Below, in pieces: positions 1-7,500 of a DNA stretch of 9,676 bases. Positions within the stretch are counted from its first letter, which is position 1; every line of letters starts with the position of its first letter. Position numbers and translations under genes: made by a program. The DNA is from Clostridia bacterium (GTDB lineage: Bacteria > Bacillota > Sulfobacillia > SLMV01): assembly GCA_007136565.1 (NCBI GenBank), contig SLGS01000186.1, positions 1 to 9,676 of the forward strand, in the 5' to 3' direction. The notes under the pieces were generated by a model. It searched no databases, was not told the origin of the DNA, and worked only from the letters and a program-made list of their open reading frames with translations.

Positions 1-1257
1 CGCCTTTTCCATCACCGGAGTCGGGGGCGTAACGTGGGTATCATCATAGTCCCTGAGGAAAAACAGTGATATGCAGATCCCGATCAAACCGATGGCCGCG
101 GCGGCCCTAAATGCGTTGGAGTATCCAAAATTGTCGAGAAAGACGCCTCCGATGGTCGAACCGATGGCCATGGAGAAACTCTGCCAGGTACCCTCCAATC
201 CCATGATCCGCCCCATCCCGTATTGTCGTCCGCGATCGACGGCGATGGACGTGGCCGCGGGGACGGAGATGCCCGTGCTCAAGCCCAGGAGTAAGGCCAA
301 CATCAGGAGGTGTGCCAGGCTATTGGTCAGTGGCACCAGGAAGAATGCCGTCGGAGCCAGGATGAACCCGCCGATGGCCAACCATTTCCTGTTGTGGCGA
401 TCGGCGACACGACCGAAACCGGGTTGGAGTAACGACGATACCAGGGGCCTGACGGCAACTATCAACCCCACTTGCCCCGAGGTCAGCCCAACCACCGTTT
501 GAGCGAAAAGCGGCAGGAGTGCGGAGAAGATCCCTCTCCCCATGGCCACCGAACTGCGGATGGACAGTATGCCGCGCACGGTGTTGTTTCTCATTATCTC
601 CAGGTAGCGATCCTTCTCTGACCTCTTGAGGCCACCTTCGATCGGTGCGGGACCCTGCTCGGGGACGAAGAGGTTCACCAATATCGCCGCGGTGGCGGAA
701 AGCACCGCCATGGCGACAAACGGAGCCACCATACCGAATAGATCGGCCAGTACTCCACCGATGAGGGGACCGGCCGCAAAGCCCGCGAAAAACCCGGCGT
801 TAATCCTACCCATGATTCGACCTTCGTGCTTGGCGGGGCTGATCTGTCCCGCGTAGGCCCTGGCCACCGGGGCGATCATGGCCGAAAGCAAGCCTTGCCC
901 AACGCGCAAGAACAAAAGATGAATTGGAGTGCTCGCGAGGATGAACCCTATCCCGACTAGGAAATATCCACCCATGCCGATTTGCAGGAACTTCTTCTTA
1001 CCCCGTCGGTCGGCGAGGGATCCGAAGCTCAGCATACTGGCGCCGCGGACGAACGGGTTTGCCCCGAAGATCAACCCGATTAACAGGCCGCTGGCCCCCA
1101 TGGCTTCCGAATAGATGGGTAGGAGGGGGATGATGAGGCCGACGCCGACGTTGACGCTGAACATCGCCATCACCAGTGCCCAAAGTCCCTTGGTCTGGGC
1201 CGGAGTCAGTCCTCCGTCTTTCGAATGTTCGGTTTCGAAACCAGGATCTCTATCCAC
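1..1257 (-). CDS. MFS transporter, 3' end beyond the window
   Basis: This frame is open from a GTG at 1257 to the left edge (419 codons, no stop reached). The product is a hydrophobic inner-membrane protein of the major facilitator superfamily, a proton-coupled exporter or importer of small molecules. The family motif A is clear after the second helix (about residues 79-89, FGSLADRRGKK). A second copy lies between the two six-helix halves near residue 280 (FGRVADRHNRK). The sequence appears to reach past helix 12 into a polar tail, so little is missing. A TGA lies two codons upstream of the GTG, which forces the start; its ribosome site is weak (G-rich run, then GAG). It follows feoB on the same strand after 111 nt. 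The substrate cannot be read from sequence. Its place beside NAS-like genes makes export of a metal ligand possible (inference); a drug or sugar-phosphate transporter is the alternative. Confidence 0.9.
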   Translation of the reverse strand, partial: MDRDPGFETEHSKDGGLTPAQTKGLWALVMAMFSVNVGVGLIIPLLPIYSEAMGASGLLIGLIFGANPFVRGASMLSFGSLADRRGKKKFLQIGMGGYFLVGIGFILASTPIHLLFLRVGQGLLSAMIAPVARAYAGQISPAKHEGRIMGRINAGFFAGFAAGPLIGGVLADLFGMVAPFVAMAVLSATAAILVNLFVPEQGPAPIEGGLKRSEKDRYLEIMRNNTVRGILSIRSSVAMGRGIFSALLPLFAQTVVGLTSGQVGLIVAVRPLVSSLLQPGFGRVADRHNRKWLAIGGFILAPTAFFLVPLTNSLAHLLMLALLLGLSTGISVPAATSIAVDRGRQYGMGRIMGLEGTWQSFSMAIGSTIGGVFLDNFGYSNAFRAAAAIGLIGICISLFFLRDYDDTHVTPPTPVMEKA

Positions 1258-1327
1258 TGCTCAAGCCCGCCCCCGGGATCAGCTGGCCAAAAAAGGTGAA
1301 ATACTTCGTCGATCGAAGTAACTTCAT
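1250..1327 (-). CDS. possible 25-codon leader ORF ahead of the MFS gene
   Basis: An ATG at 1325-1327 opens a 25-codon frame ending in TAG at 1250-1252. The peptide has a basic start (MKLLRSTKYF) and a glycine-rich end. A GGAG lies about 8 nt upstream of the ATG, and GGGAGG abuts it. The ORF runs through the inverted repeat at 1302-1320 and ends inside the first codons of the MFS gene, whose GTG overlaps the last codons in another frame. That layout would allow translational coupling to a start with a weak ribosome site. The same frame is open upstream as an out-of-frame shadow of feoB, so the ORF may be chance. Function unknown. Confidence 0.2.
   Translation of the reverse strand: MKLLRSTKYFTFFGQLIPGAGLSSG
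1302..1320. repeat. inverted repeat between feoB and the MFS gene
   Basis: A perfect 7-bp inverted repeat with a 5-nt centre, TACTTCG-TCGAT-CGAAGTA, lies in the 111-nt gap between the feoB stop and the MFS start. On the minus strand a run of six T follows, but 7 nt after the stem. It could be an operator for the MFS gene or a weak attenuator or terminator hairpin. The distance to the T run and the short stem argue against an efficient intrinsic terminator. Confidence 0.45.
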
Positions 1328-1368
1328 CCTCCCTTCTCCGCTCGAGGGAAGAATCCTCCGGATACCGA

Positions 1369-3093
1369 TTACGAGAAGAGGGGAGACATCAGGCGCGTCA
1401 GCAGTCCTCCCAAGAATATCGCCATCGAGGTGGTAATGAGCAGTATCGCGAGGGCGATCTTCGGTCGAAACTCCCGCGCCAATATCGATAGCATAGCGAT
1501 GCAGGGGACGTAGAACAACCCCACCACAGCCCCGGTGAAAAGCTGCAGGGAGGTCAGATCCATATCCAACAGCGGGAGAACGGTAAGCTCCCTTCGGAAT
1601 ATCCCGAGGAGCAAGGGCACGGCGGCTTCCTGCGGCAGGTTCAACCATCCCGTCACCACGGGCTCCACCACGCCGCCGAAGAGCTCCACGGCCCCGGTTT
1701 CGTACACGAGCGACGCGAACCCGACGCCCAACATCACGGGTAGCACCCCATCACCCAGGTAGTGTTTGATCCGCATCCAGACCTTGGACCCGATCACCGC
1801 CGGACTCGGAGGTAGTAGGTCGGGGATCTCCATCACCAGTCCCGATCTCTCTCCGGGTAGGATTCGCGAGAGTAGGACCCCCGCGATAACTAGGGCGAAA
1901 AGCGATATGGAGAATACCGCGAGAAGTATCCAGTAAGACGTTGCCGCCAGAAGCGAGATGAAGGCCCCGGTTTGGGCGATGCAGGGAACGGCGAAACACA
2001 CCATCCCCGCCACGGTCAGCCTTTCCCGGCGGGTCTCGAGGGTTCTAGTGGCCATGATGGCGGGGATTCCGCAACCATAACCCAACAAAAGGGGCATTAT
2101 TCCCGCCCCCGAGAGCCCGAGTCTGTACATGACACCGTCGAGGAGGGCGGCCAACCGGGGGAAATACCCGCTGTCCTCCAACAGGGAAAGCACGAGGTAG
2201 AAAGAGGCGACGTAGGGGAGAACCAACGTAAACGGCCATTCGATGCCCTTGGTCATTAGTCCGTACTCACCGATGACGATTGCCCGGAGTAACCCCGGGG
2301 GGATGAGGGATTCGATTCCCCGGGCGAGGATCGGTATCAACCCATCCCTGATCAGGGGGAGTAGTACCACCTGCCGCAGCCCCATACCTAACCCGACGAT
2401 GAGGCCCAACGACAAAGCGACGGCACCCAGGGCGATGGGAATGCCGGGCCAGGGGCTGGTCAGTTTTTCATCCCAGTTTCGCTCCGATGGGGAACCCGGA
2501 TCATTGCTCCGGGTTTCGACGGCGATGGCGGCCAGTTCTTCCGCGAGTTCCCATGTTGGCTCCGCGGGTTCCCGGACCGGCTCATGGTTCCCGTCGAGGG
2601 CGTCTGCTATCAAGTTCCGGACGAGGTCTATACCCCGCCCTTTGGCCCCCGAAGCGGCCACGACGGGAACGGACATGACGCCCGCCAGGGCCTGCTGGTG
2701 GACGATCTTGCCCCCGGCCTCCGCCAGGTCCACCCTGTTGATCACCAGGGCAACCCGGTAACCCCGGCGCATGACCTCCAACGCGAGATGCAGTCCGGAT
2801 TCGGGTCGAAGGGCATCCACGACACTCAGAACGAGGTCGGGTTCATCCTCCAGCAAACGAGTCGTGACCCGCTCGGCTTCATTCCCCGTGTCCAAGGAGT
2901 AGGTGCCCGGGGCATCCACCATGGTGACGGTGAGCCCGTCTCGAAGGTGTAAGGCACCCTCCGAGAATTCCACTGTGGTACCGGGATAATTGGAAACCCC
3001 CGCGGTCAAACCAGTCAGGCGGTTAAACAGGACGCTCTTGCCCACGTTCGGAGGACCCACCATGAGCACCCGCGGGGGTGCGATGGAATTCAA
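1369..3093 (-). CDS. feoB: FeoB-type ferrous iron transporter, compact form
   Basis: FeoB is an inner-membrane ferrous iron (sometimes manganese) transporter with a cytosolic G-domain. The 574-residue product shows G1 GPPNVGKS at 13-20, the switch region YPGTT at 36-40, G3 DAPG at 60-63, G4 NRVD at 119-122 and a G5-like ASGAKG near 147-152. The membrane part starts near 217. It carries the hallmark EDSGY, then GYGCGIPAIMATR and RRERLT, with Cys in the first gate (VPCIAQ) and second gate (FYVPCIAM). It is short for the family (E. coli FeoB is about 770 residues). The helical GDI linker between G5 and the first membrane helix is only about 65 residues, and there is no FeoC-like tail. The TTG start at 3093 overlaps the upstream TGA (TTGA), with GGTGA about 6 nt before it, so translation is probably coupled to the FeoA-fusion gene. 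A later GTG at codon 9 would cut close to the P-loop and is less likely. Iron is the default substrate; manganese is not excluded. Confidence 0.95.
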   Translation of the reverse strand: MNSIAPPRVLMVGPPNVGKSVLFNRLTGLTAGVSNYPGTTVEFSEGALHLRDGLTVTMVDAPGTYSLDTGNEAERVTTRLLEDEPDLVLSVVDALRPESGLHLALEVMRRGYRVALVINRVDLAEAGGKIVHQQALAGVMSVPVVAASGAKGRGIDLVRNLIADALDGNHEPVREPAEPTWELAEELAAIAVETRSNDPGSPSERNWDEKLTSPWPGIPIALGAVALSLGLIVGLGMGLRQVVLLPLIRDGLIPILARGIESLIPPGLLRAIVIGEYGLMTKGIEWPFTLVLPYVASFYLVLSLLEDSGYFPRLAALLDGVMYRLGLSGAGIMPLLLGYGCGIPAIMATRTLETRRERLTVAGMVCFAVPCIAQTGAFISLLAATSYWILLAVFSISLFALVIAGVLLSRILPGERSGLVMEIPDLLPPSPAVIGSKVWMRIKHYLGDGVLPVMLGVGFASLVYETGAVELFGGVVEPVVTGWLNLPQEAAVPLLLGIFRRELTVLPLLDMDLTSLQLFTGAVVGLFYVPCIAMLSILAREFRPKIALAILLITTSMAIFLGGLLTRLMSPLFS

Positions 3094-3908
3094 TTCGAAT
3101 CACCGGTTGCCACCCTGATGCGAGCGGCGACCTCATTCCCCAAGGCGATCTTGCGCCCCGCCACCTCGATCACCATGGCTCCGCCAAAGGGCATGCGGGC
3201 GCATACGCGGACTTCTTTCCCTCCCCGCAATCCCAGGGGCTCCAGATGGGGGTGGCAGTGTTCACCCTCGACGATCCTCACGAGACCATCGGTGGGGACG
3301 GAACTGAGGGTGCTTTCCGATTCCCCGCCCGCGCGAAAGAGCACCGTACTCTTGAAGGCGTCAAAGGGCTTCCTACACTCGCAATTTATTTCGAAGTCCC
3401 CCGGATATGCCAGTTTACCGAGACCACCGGGGATCCGACCTATCACGGGCGCTCTGGAAGGCAGGTTGCGCAGGCAGTTTTCGAAGATCTCTTTCCTGGG
3501 TACGGCGTGGAACGAAACCCAGACCCCGTCGAAACCCGCGGTGTCTATCTCCGTACCATCGCCGTGACGTATCTCGATGCGGCGAGATAACCCGCGATCC
3601 TCCACTATCCTCCTCGCGCGCTCGACGGCGGCCGCGTCATTATCGATGCCGACGACTCGGTGCCCCAATCCCGCCAGGATCATCGCGGTGAAAGGATACC
3701 TGCCACAACCCACGTGGAGAATCCTGCTGTTGGGTGCAAGACCCGCCATCCGGACCTCCCCTTCCACCAGTCGGCGGTAGAACAACCTATCGTAAAGCGC
3801 CGCCAGCGTCGGGTGCCCGGCGCAGGCCCGTTCGAAGCCGACGACTACCCTGGTGAGCATGCCCCCCAGCGTCCCCTGATTTTTGACTCCAGCTACCGAT
3901 GTATTCAC
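3090..3908 (-). CDS. NAS-like SAM-dependent enzyme fused to a FeoA domain
   Basis: This is a two-domain protein of 272 residues. Residues about 20-190 form a class I SAM-binding Rossmann fold: helical lead-in, the glycine loop HVGCGRYPFTAMILA (65-79), an acidic end of strand 2 (GIDND), GDGTEID, and FDGVWVSFHAVPRKEIF. Spacing and wording match what I recall of archaeal nicotianamine synthase (GPLPLT loop, GDETVID, FD-x-x-x-V, P-K, F-x-N, Y-x-P) better than a generic methyltransferase. Residues about 205-265 are FeoA-like: GLVRIVEGEHC, LEPLGLRGGKEV, PFGGAMVIEVAGRKIALGNE, an SH3-like fold known to act on FeoB. The frame opens at a GTG at 3929 overlapping the upstream stop (GTGA). I prefer the GTG at 3908 because GGGAGGAG sits 6 nt before it. 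The stop overlaps the feoB start. Inference: it works at the cytosolic face of FeoB, making or modifying a metal ligand. A plain methyltransferase remains possible. Confidence 0.85.
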   Translation of the reverse strand: MNTSVAGVKNQGTLGGMLTRVVVGFERACAGHPTLAALYDRLFYRRLVEGEVRMAGLAPNSRILHVGCGRYPFTAMILAGLGHRVVGIDNDAAAVERARRIVEDRGLSRRIEIRHGDGTEIDTAGFDGVWVSFHAVPRKEIFENCLRNLPSRAPVIGRIPGGLGKLAYPGDFEINCECRKPFDAFKSTVLFRAGGESESTLSSVPTDGLVRIVEGEHCHPHLEPLGLRGGKEVRVCARMPFGGAMVIEVAGRKIALGNEVAARIRVATGDSN

Positions 3909-3914
3909 GGGCAT

Positions 3915-3922
3915 CTCCTCCC
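3915..3922 (-). promoter_or_regulatory. strong ribosome binding site deciding the start of the NAS-FeoA gene
   Basis: GGGAGGAG on the minus strand ends 6 nt before the GTG at 3908. It abuts the in-frame ATG at 3912-3914 and lies downstream of the GTG at 3929. This spacing favours 3908 as the main start, 17 nt past the upstream stop. Confidence 0.6.
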
Positions 3923-3925
3923 GAA

Positions 3926-4483
3926 TCACGGATCTATCAATATCGAACGATCGAGGGCTCCCAAGTCGTGCGGCACCTCCCCGCAGATCTTAAGGTCTCC
4001 CGGGAGGTCATCGTACATATCCCGACACCAGGGAGCGGAATCCCGGACCAGGATGCGACCACCTGATTTGGCGGAATTCCGGAGAGCATCTATAACCGCT
4101 GCCTTGGGTCTAACCTGGAGGGCGACGAAAGCTACGTCGTAGTCGGGCATCCTATCCCGGATGGGGTCTCCCCATCGGACATCGATCCTATCCTCGAGGC
4201 CGGCGCGCAAGACCGCGTTCCTCGCCGCCTCGACGGCATCCTCATCTCGATCCAATGCAATTACCCGGAATCCTCGACGTGCCAGCATGATCGCCGTGAA
4301 CGGAGCCGGACCGCAACCCACATTGAGGACTATATCGGATCCTTTCAACCCGGCCAGATCGATCTCCGAGCTCAAGACCTTGCGATAGGGTAAGGAGTAC
4401 AACCCGAGGGCTAACGGACTGCGTCCGAGCCACCACTCGGCCGATGCGGTCATCCTGGGAATGATTCCGATCTCTGCGGGCAT
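3926..4483 (-). CDS. small SAM-dependent enzyme, nicotianamine-synthase-like
   Basis: This 185-residue cytosolic protein is one class I SAM-binding Rossmann domain. The glycine loop NVGCGPAPFTAIMLA (54-68) is followed by VIALDRD with the acidic residue near 78, WGDPI near 104-108, DYDVAFVALQVRPKAAVI and GGRILVRDSA. The GP-x-P-x-T loop and the D-V-x-F-V ... P-K ... V-I ... L arrangement recall nicotianamine synthase and CntL, which move an aminocarboxypropyl group from SAM, rather than typical methyltransferases (family knowledge from memory). It is a paralogue of the N-terminal domain of the next gene: both share GCG-x-x-PFTA, A-V-E-x-A-R and a PGD-x-x-I stretch near the C-terminus. It is first in the operon behind the Fur-type box. 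ATG 4483 is chosen because a TAA shortly upstream leaves no earlier start; the ribosome site is weak, and Met11 (4453) is an alternative. At 185 residues it is shorter than NAS or CntL (about 260-270) and lacks most of their N-terminal helical region. Confidence 0.8.
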   Translation of the reverse strand: MPAEIGIIPRMTASAEWWLGRSPLALGLYSLPYRKVLSSEIDLAGLKGSDIVLNVGCGPAPFTAIMLARRGFRVIALDRDEDAVEAARNAVLRAGLEDRIDVRWGDPIRDRMPDYDVAFVALQVRPKAAVIDALRNSAKSGGRILVRDSAPWCRDMYDDLPGDLKICGEVPHDLGALDRSILIDP

Positions 4484-4499
4484 ATCACACGACCAATCC

Positions 4500-4518
4500 G
4501 ATATTGATAGCCATTATC
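4500..4518. promoter_or_regulatory. Fur box
   Basis: GATATTGATAGCCATTATC matches the classic 19-bp Fur box (GATAATGATAATCATTATC) at 16 of 19 positions. The nested 15-mer TGATAGCCATTATCA (4505-4519) fits the 7-1-7 palindrome at 13 of 15. Further CATTAT and GATATTG units extend the AT-rich repeat to about 4531, so more than one Fur dimer may bind. The box lies just downstream of the -10 element, over the expected transcription start, where iron-loaded Fur would block transcription. It is the only such element I found, and it precedes the Feo-type operon, which supports iron control. Confidence 0.8.
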
Positions 4519-4527
4519 ATTATTGAT

Positions 4528-4556
4528 ATTGTCGTATACCCTACCTCCATTGTCAA
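4528..4556 (-). promoter_or_regulatory. sigma-70-type promoter of the NAS-FeoA-feoB operon
   Basis: On the minus strand a perfect -35 TTGACA (4551-4556) is followed after 17 nt by GACAAT (4528-4533), 4 of 6 matches to TATAAT. The predicted start near 4521 falls at the edge of the Fur box and gives a leader of about 40 nt before the ATG at 4483. The promoter sits in the 115-nt gap after the upstream signalling gene, where I see no convincing terminator hairpin. Confidence 0.65.
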
Positions 4557-4598
4557 GAATAGGGGACAAGGATATCTATATTAATGCAGGACGGAGAA

Positions 4599-7500
4599 TC
4601 AGCCGTGCTGGGAGAGCATCATGGACTCGAAAGCGTCCACGACGTAGGGATCGAACTGGCTGCCGGCGCAACGGCGCAATTCCCGCATGGATTCCTCGTG
4701 GGAGATGGCCGAGCGGTAGGGGCGTCCGGAAGTCATTACATCGTATGCATCTACGACGGCGAGGATCCTGGCCGTAAGAGGAATCTCTTCACCCCGAAGT
4801 CCCCTGGGATAGCCATCTCCGTTCCACCATTCGTGGTGGGAAAGTATGGCTTCGGCGATGGGGGCCAGGTCGGGAACGGATCGCACGATGCGGTAACCCA
4901 CCTCGGGATGGCGCTCCACACTCTGCCACTCGTCATCTTCCAGCGGACCATCCTTGAGCAAAGTGGACGCCGGGATGGAGATCTTCCCGATATCGTGGAG
5001 CCGGGCCAAAAGACGCAGTTCGTGGATTTGATCCGCCGCGAGGTCCATGGACCTGCCCAATTCCGCCGCCAGCCTTCCCAGTCGCTGAGCGTGTTCTTCG
5101 GTCTCGAGATGCGTCTCACGAAGGGATCCTTCCAGTGAGGCCAACAAGGAACTCCGTGCACTCTCGCTCTCGAGGAGTTTGTTCCGATACATCCGCTCTT
5201 CCGCCGTTCGGAGGACCTCCTGCATATCGGTGGATGCATCCACCTTCGTGTCGTGTCCGATGGACACACTGATCCGGAGCGCATCGTCCATCATTCCCTC
5301 GTGGGCTATGGCGCGGCGCAGGCGCTCGGATATCTCCTCCACCTCCTTCGCCGATGTGCGGGGCAATATGACTGCGAATTCGTCGCCACCCCATCTCGCG
5401 ACGATGTCCTCGCTGCGAAAGTGAGCGCCGAGCAGCTCGGCAACCCGCTTCAAAAGCCTATCCCCCTCGAGGTGGCCGAAGGCGTCGTTGACCAATTTCA
5501 GGCCGTTAAGATCCGCGATGACGATGCTCAGGGGGAGTTGCCTCGGTGCATCCAATCTCTCGAGCTCAACGTCGAAGAAACTCCGGTTATAAAGTCCCGT
5601 CAATTGGTCGTGGTGACTCAGGTGTCGGAGGTTTTCCTCGGCTAGCTTCTGTTCCGTTATATCCCGGGATACGCTCAGGACGGAGCCCACGCGCCCATCC
5701 CGATGGAACTCGGGAATGAGCCGGGTATTGAAGTATCTAATCCCGCTCGAGGTGAGCATGTGCCAGTCGAAGGATGTCCCCTCGCCCGTCTTGAACACGT
5801 ATCGAGAGGCCGTTCGCCACTGTATGACGACCTCGGCCTCCATACCCAGGTCCGAGTTGCTCCCGTCGGCGTACGCTTCGCGCGGGATCTCGAAGAGCCG
5901 CTCGACGGCCTGGTTGGCGTAAAGACGCCGAAAACTCGTATCGAAGCGCGTAATCACGTCGGGCGTATTCTCCAAGAGCGCGGACAACTCCATCTCTCGC
6001 CGCCTGAGGGATTCCCGGGTCTTTCTAGCCTCGGTGGCGTCCGTCGCCACGGCGGCGACCCGGAAGGTATCTCCGGTGTCGGATAGAACGGGAGAGGTGC
6101 GAAGCCAGATCCAGCGAACAGTGCCGTCGGGCCGTACAATCCGAAACTCTATCTCCATCCGGCCTCGTTCGCGATGGATGGCGGATTCCATCATCCTGGC
6201 GACTCGCTCGCGATCGTCGACGTGGACGGATTCGAGGACCACGCCCGGATCGCGATAGGCTTCATCGACGCTTCTATCCCAAACCCTTTCGAAGGCCGGG
6301 TTGATGTACAAGAACCCTCCCGCATCCCGAAGCCAGAAGACTTCGTGGATGCTATCGGCCAGCTGACGGAAACGTTCTTCACTCTCCCGAAGGGCGTCCT
6401 CGACGATGCGCCTTTCGGTCACATCCCTCGCTATGATCGAGAACGCGGCTTCTTCCGAACGGGGGTCTGCTGAGATGCTGACCGAGAACCAGCGCCATTG
6501 CCCGGATACGTGGCGAACGCGGATCTCCATGACGGAAGGTCTCTCTTCGGATCCGGATCGGTGCTCATCGAGGGAATCCGTAAGACCACGCAGGTCATCG
6601 GGGTGTACGAAGGCTTCCACCGGTGCCCCGATGAAATCCGCCGTCTCGTATCCGAGCCTTGAAGTCAGGTTGGGTGAAACGTACGTGAAGGTGCCGTCGG
6701 AATCCAGGGACACTATGAGATCGTTGGCCCGCTCGACGAATCGACGGAACTTGCGCTCGCTGGCCGCCAGGCGCCGTTCGATCCTCGTGCGCCGGGAGAC
6801 ATCGCGCAAGACCATGATGGCACCTGTCACGCGGCCGTCCACTTCGACTATGGGTGCCACCGAGTATTCCACGGGCAGGCTCTTCCCCTGGCCGGTGATC
6901 AGCGTATACTTCGCCGAAGAAAGGAATCCATAGCTGGAGTGCAGTACCGCGCCCAGCGGATCGGAGACCTGTTCGGAGTCTCCTTCACGATAGAGGCGAA
7001 GGATATCGCCGAGGGGAAGCCCCTCAGCTTCGCGTTCGCTCCATCCGATCATCTCCTCCGCTCGATCGTTGACCAACTCCACGCGACCGCGGGTGTCGGT
7101 GGCGATGACGGCGTCGCCGATGCCCTTCAAGGTTGCCCTCAGCCTCCGCTCGCTCTCCCGGAGGGCTGACCGGCTCCGCCGGTCCTGGATGGTGGTGCGC
7201 AGCATTTCGGCGAGAGCACCCAGCGTCTCGATCTCTTCATCGAGGAATGTCGTATGCGGGGAATCCTCGGAGTAACCCAGCTCTATGCGCCCCACCTCTC
7301 CGTGGACGGTCTCGAAATCTACACCGATGGGGTCCGGCGACGGGAGATGCCCCGGGGATTCATAGATCTCCTCGCCGAGGCTAATCCGCACCGAGGTATG
7401 CTCCGGATACCGGGTGAAGGTTCCGAGCAAAGCGATTATCTCTCGCAACATATCGGGAACGGGCAAAGACACATCCCTCATGAGCCTGGCCGATCGATGA

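Noticed and set aside
71..1183. Several plus-strand frames over the first 1.2 kb
   Set aside because: The minus strand reads as a continuous MFS transporter with both motif A copies; the plus frames are shadows.
1289..1320. Intrinsic terminator after feoB
   Set aside because: The stem is only 7 bp and the six-T run lies 7 nt beyond it, too far for a standard terminator.
1250..1648. 132-codon minus-strand frame overlapping the end of feoB
   Set aside because: Most of it is feoB in another frame. Only its last 25 codons, outside feoB, are kept as a low-confidence leader ORF.
4559..4598. Terminator after the GGDEF/HD-GYP gene
   Set aside because: The region is AT-rich with short GATATC-type symmetry but has no GC-rich stem followed by a T run.
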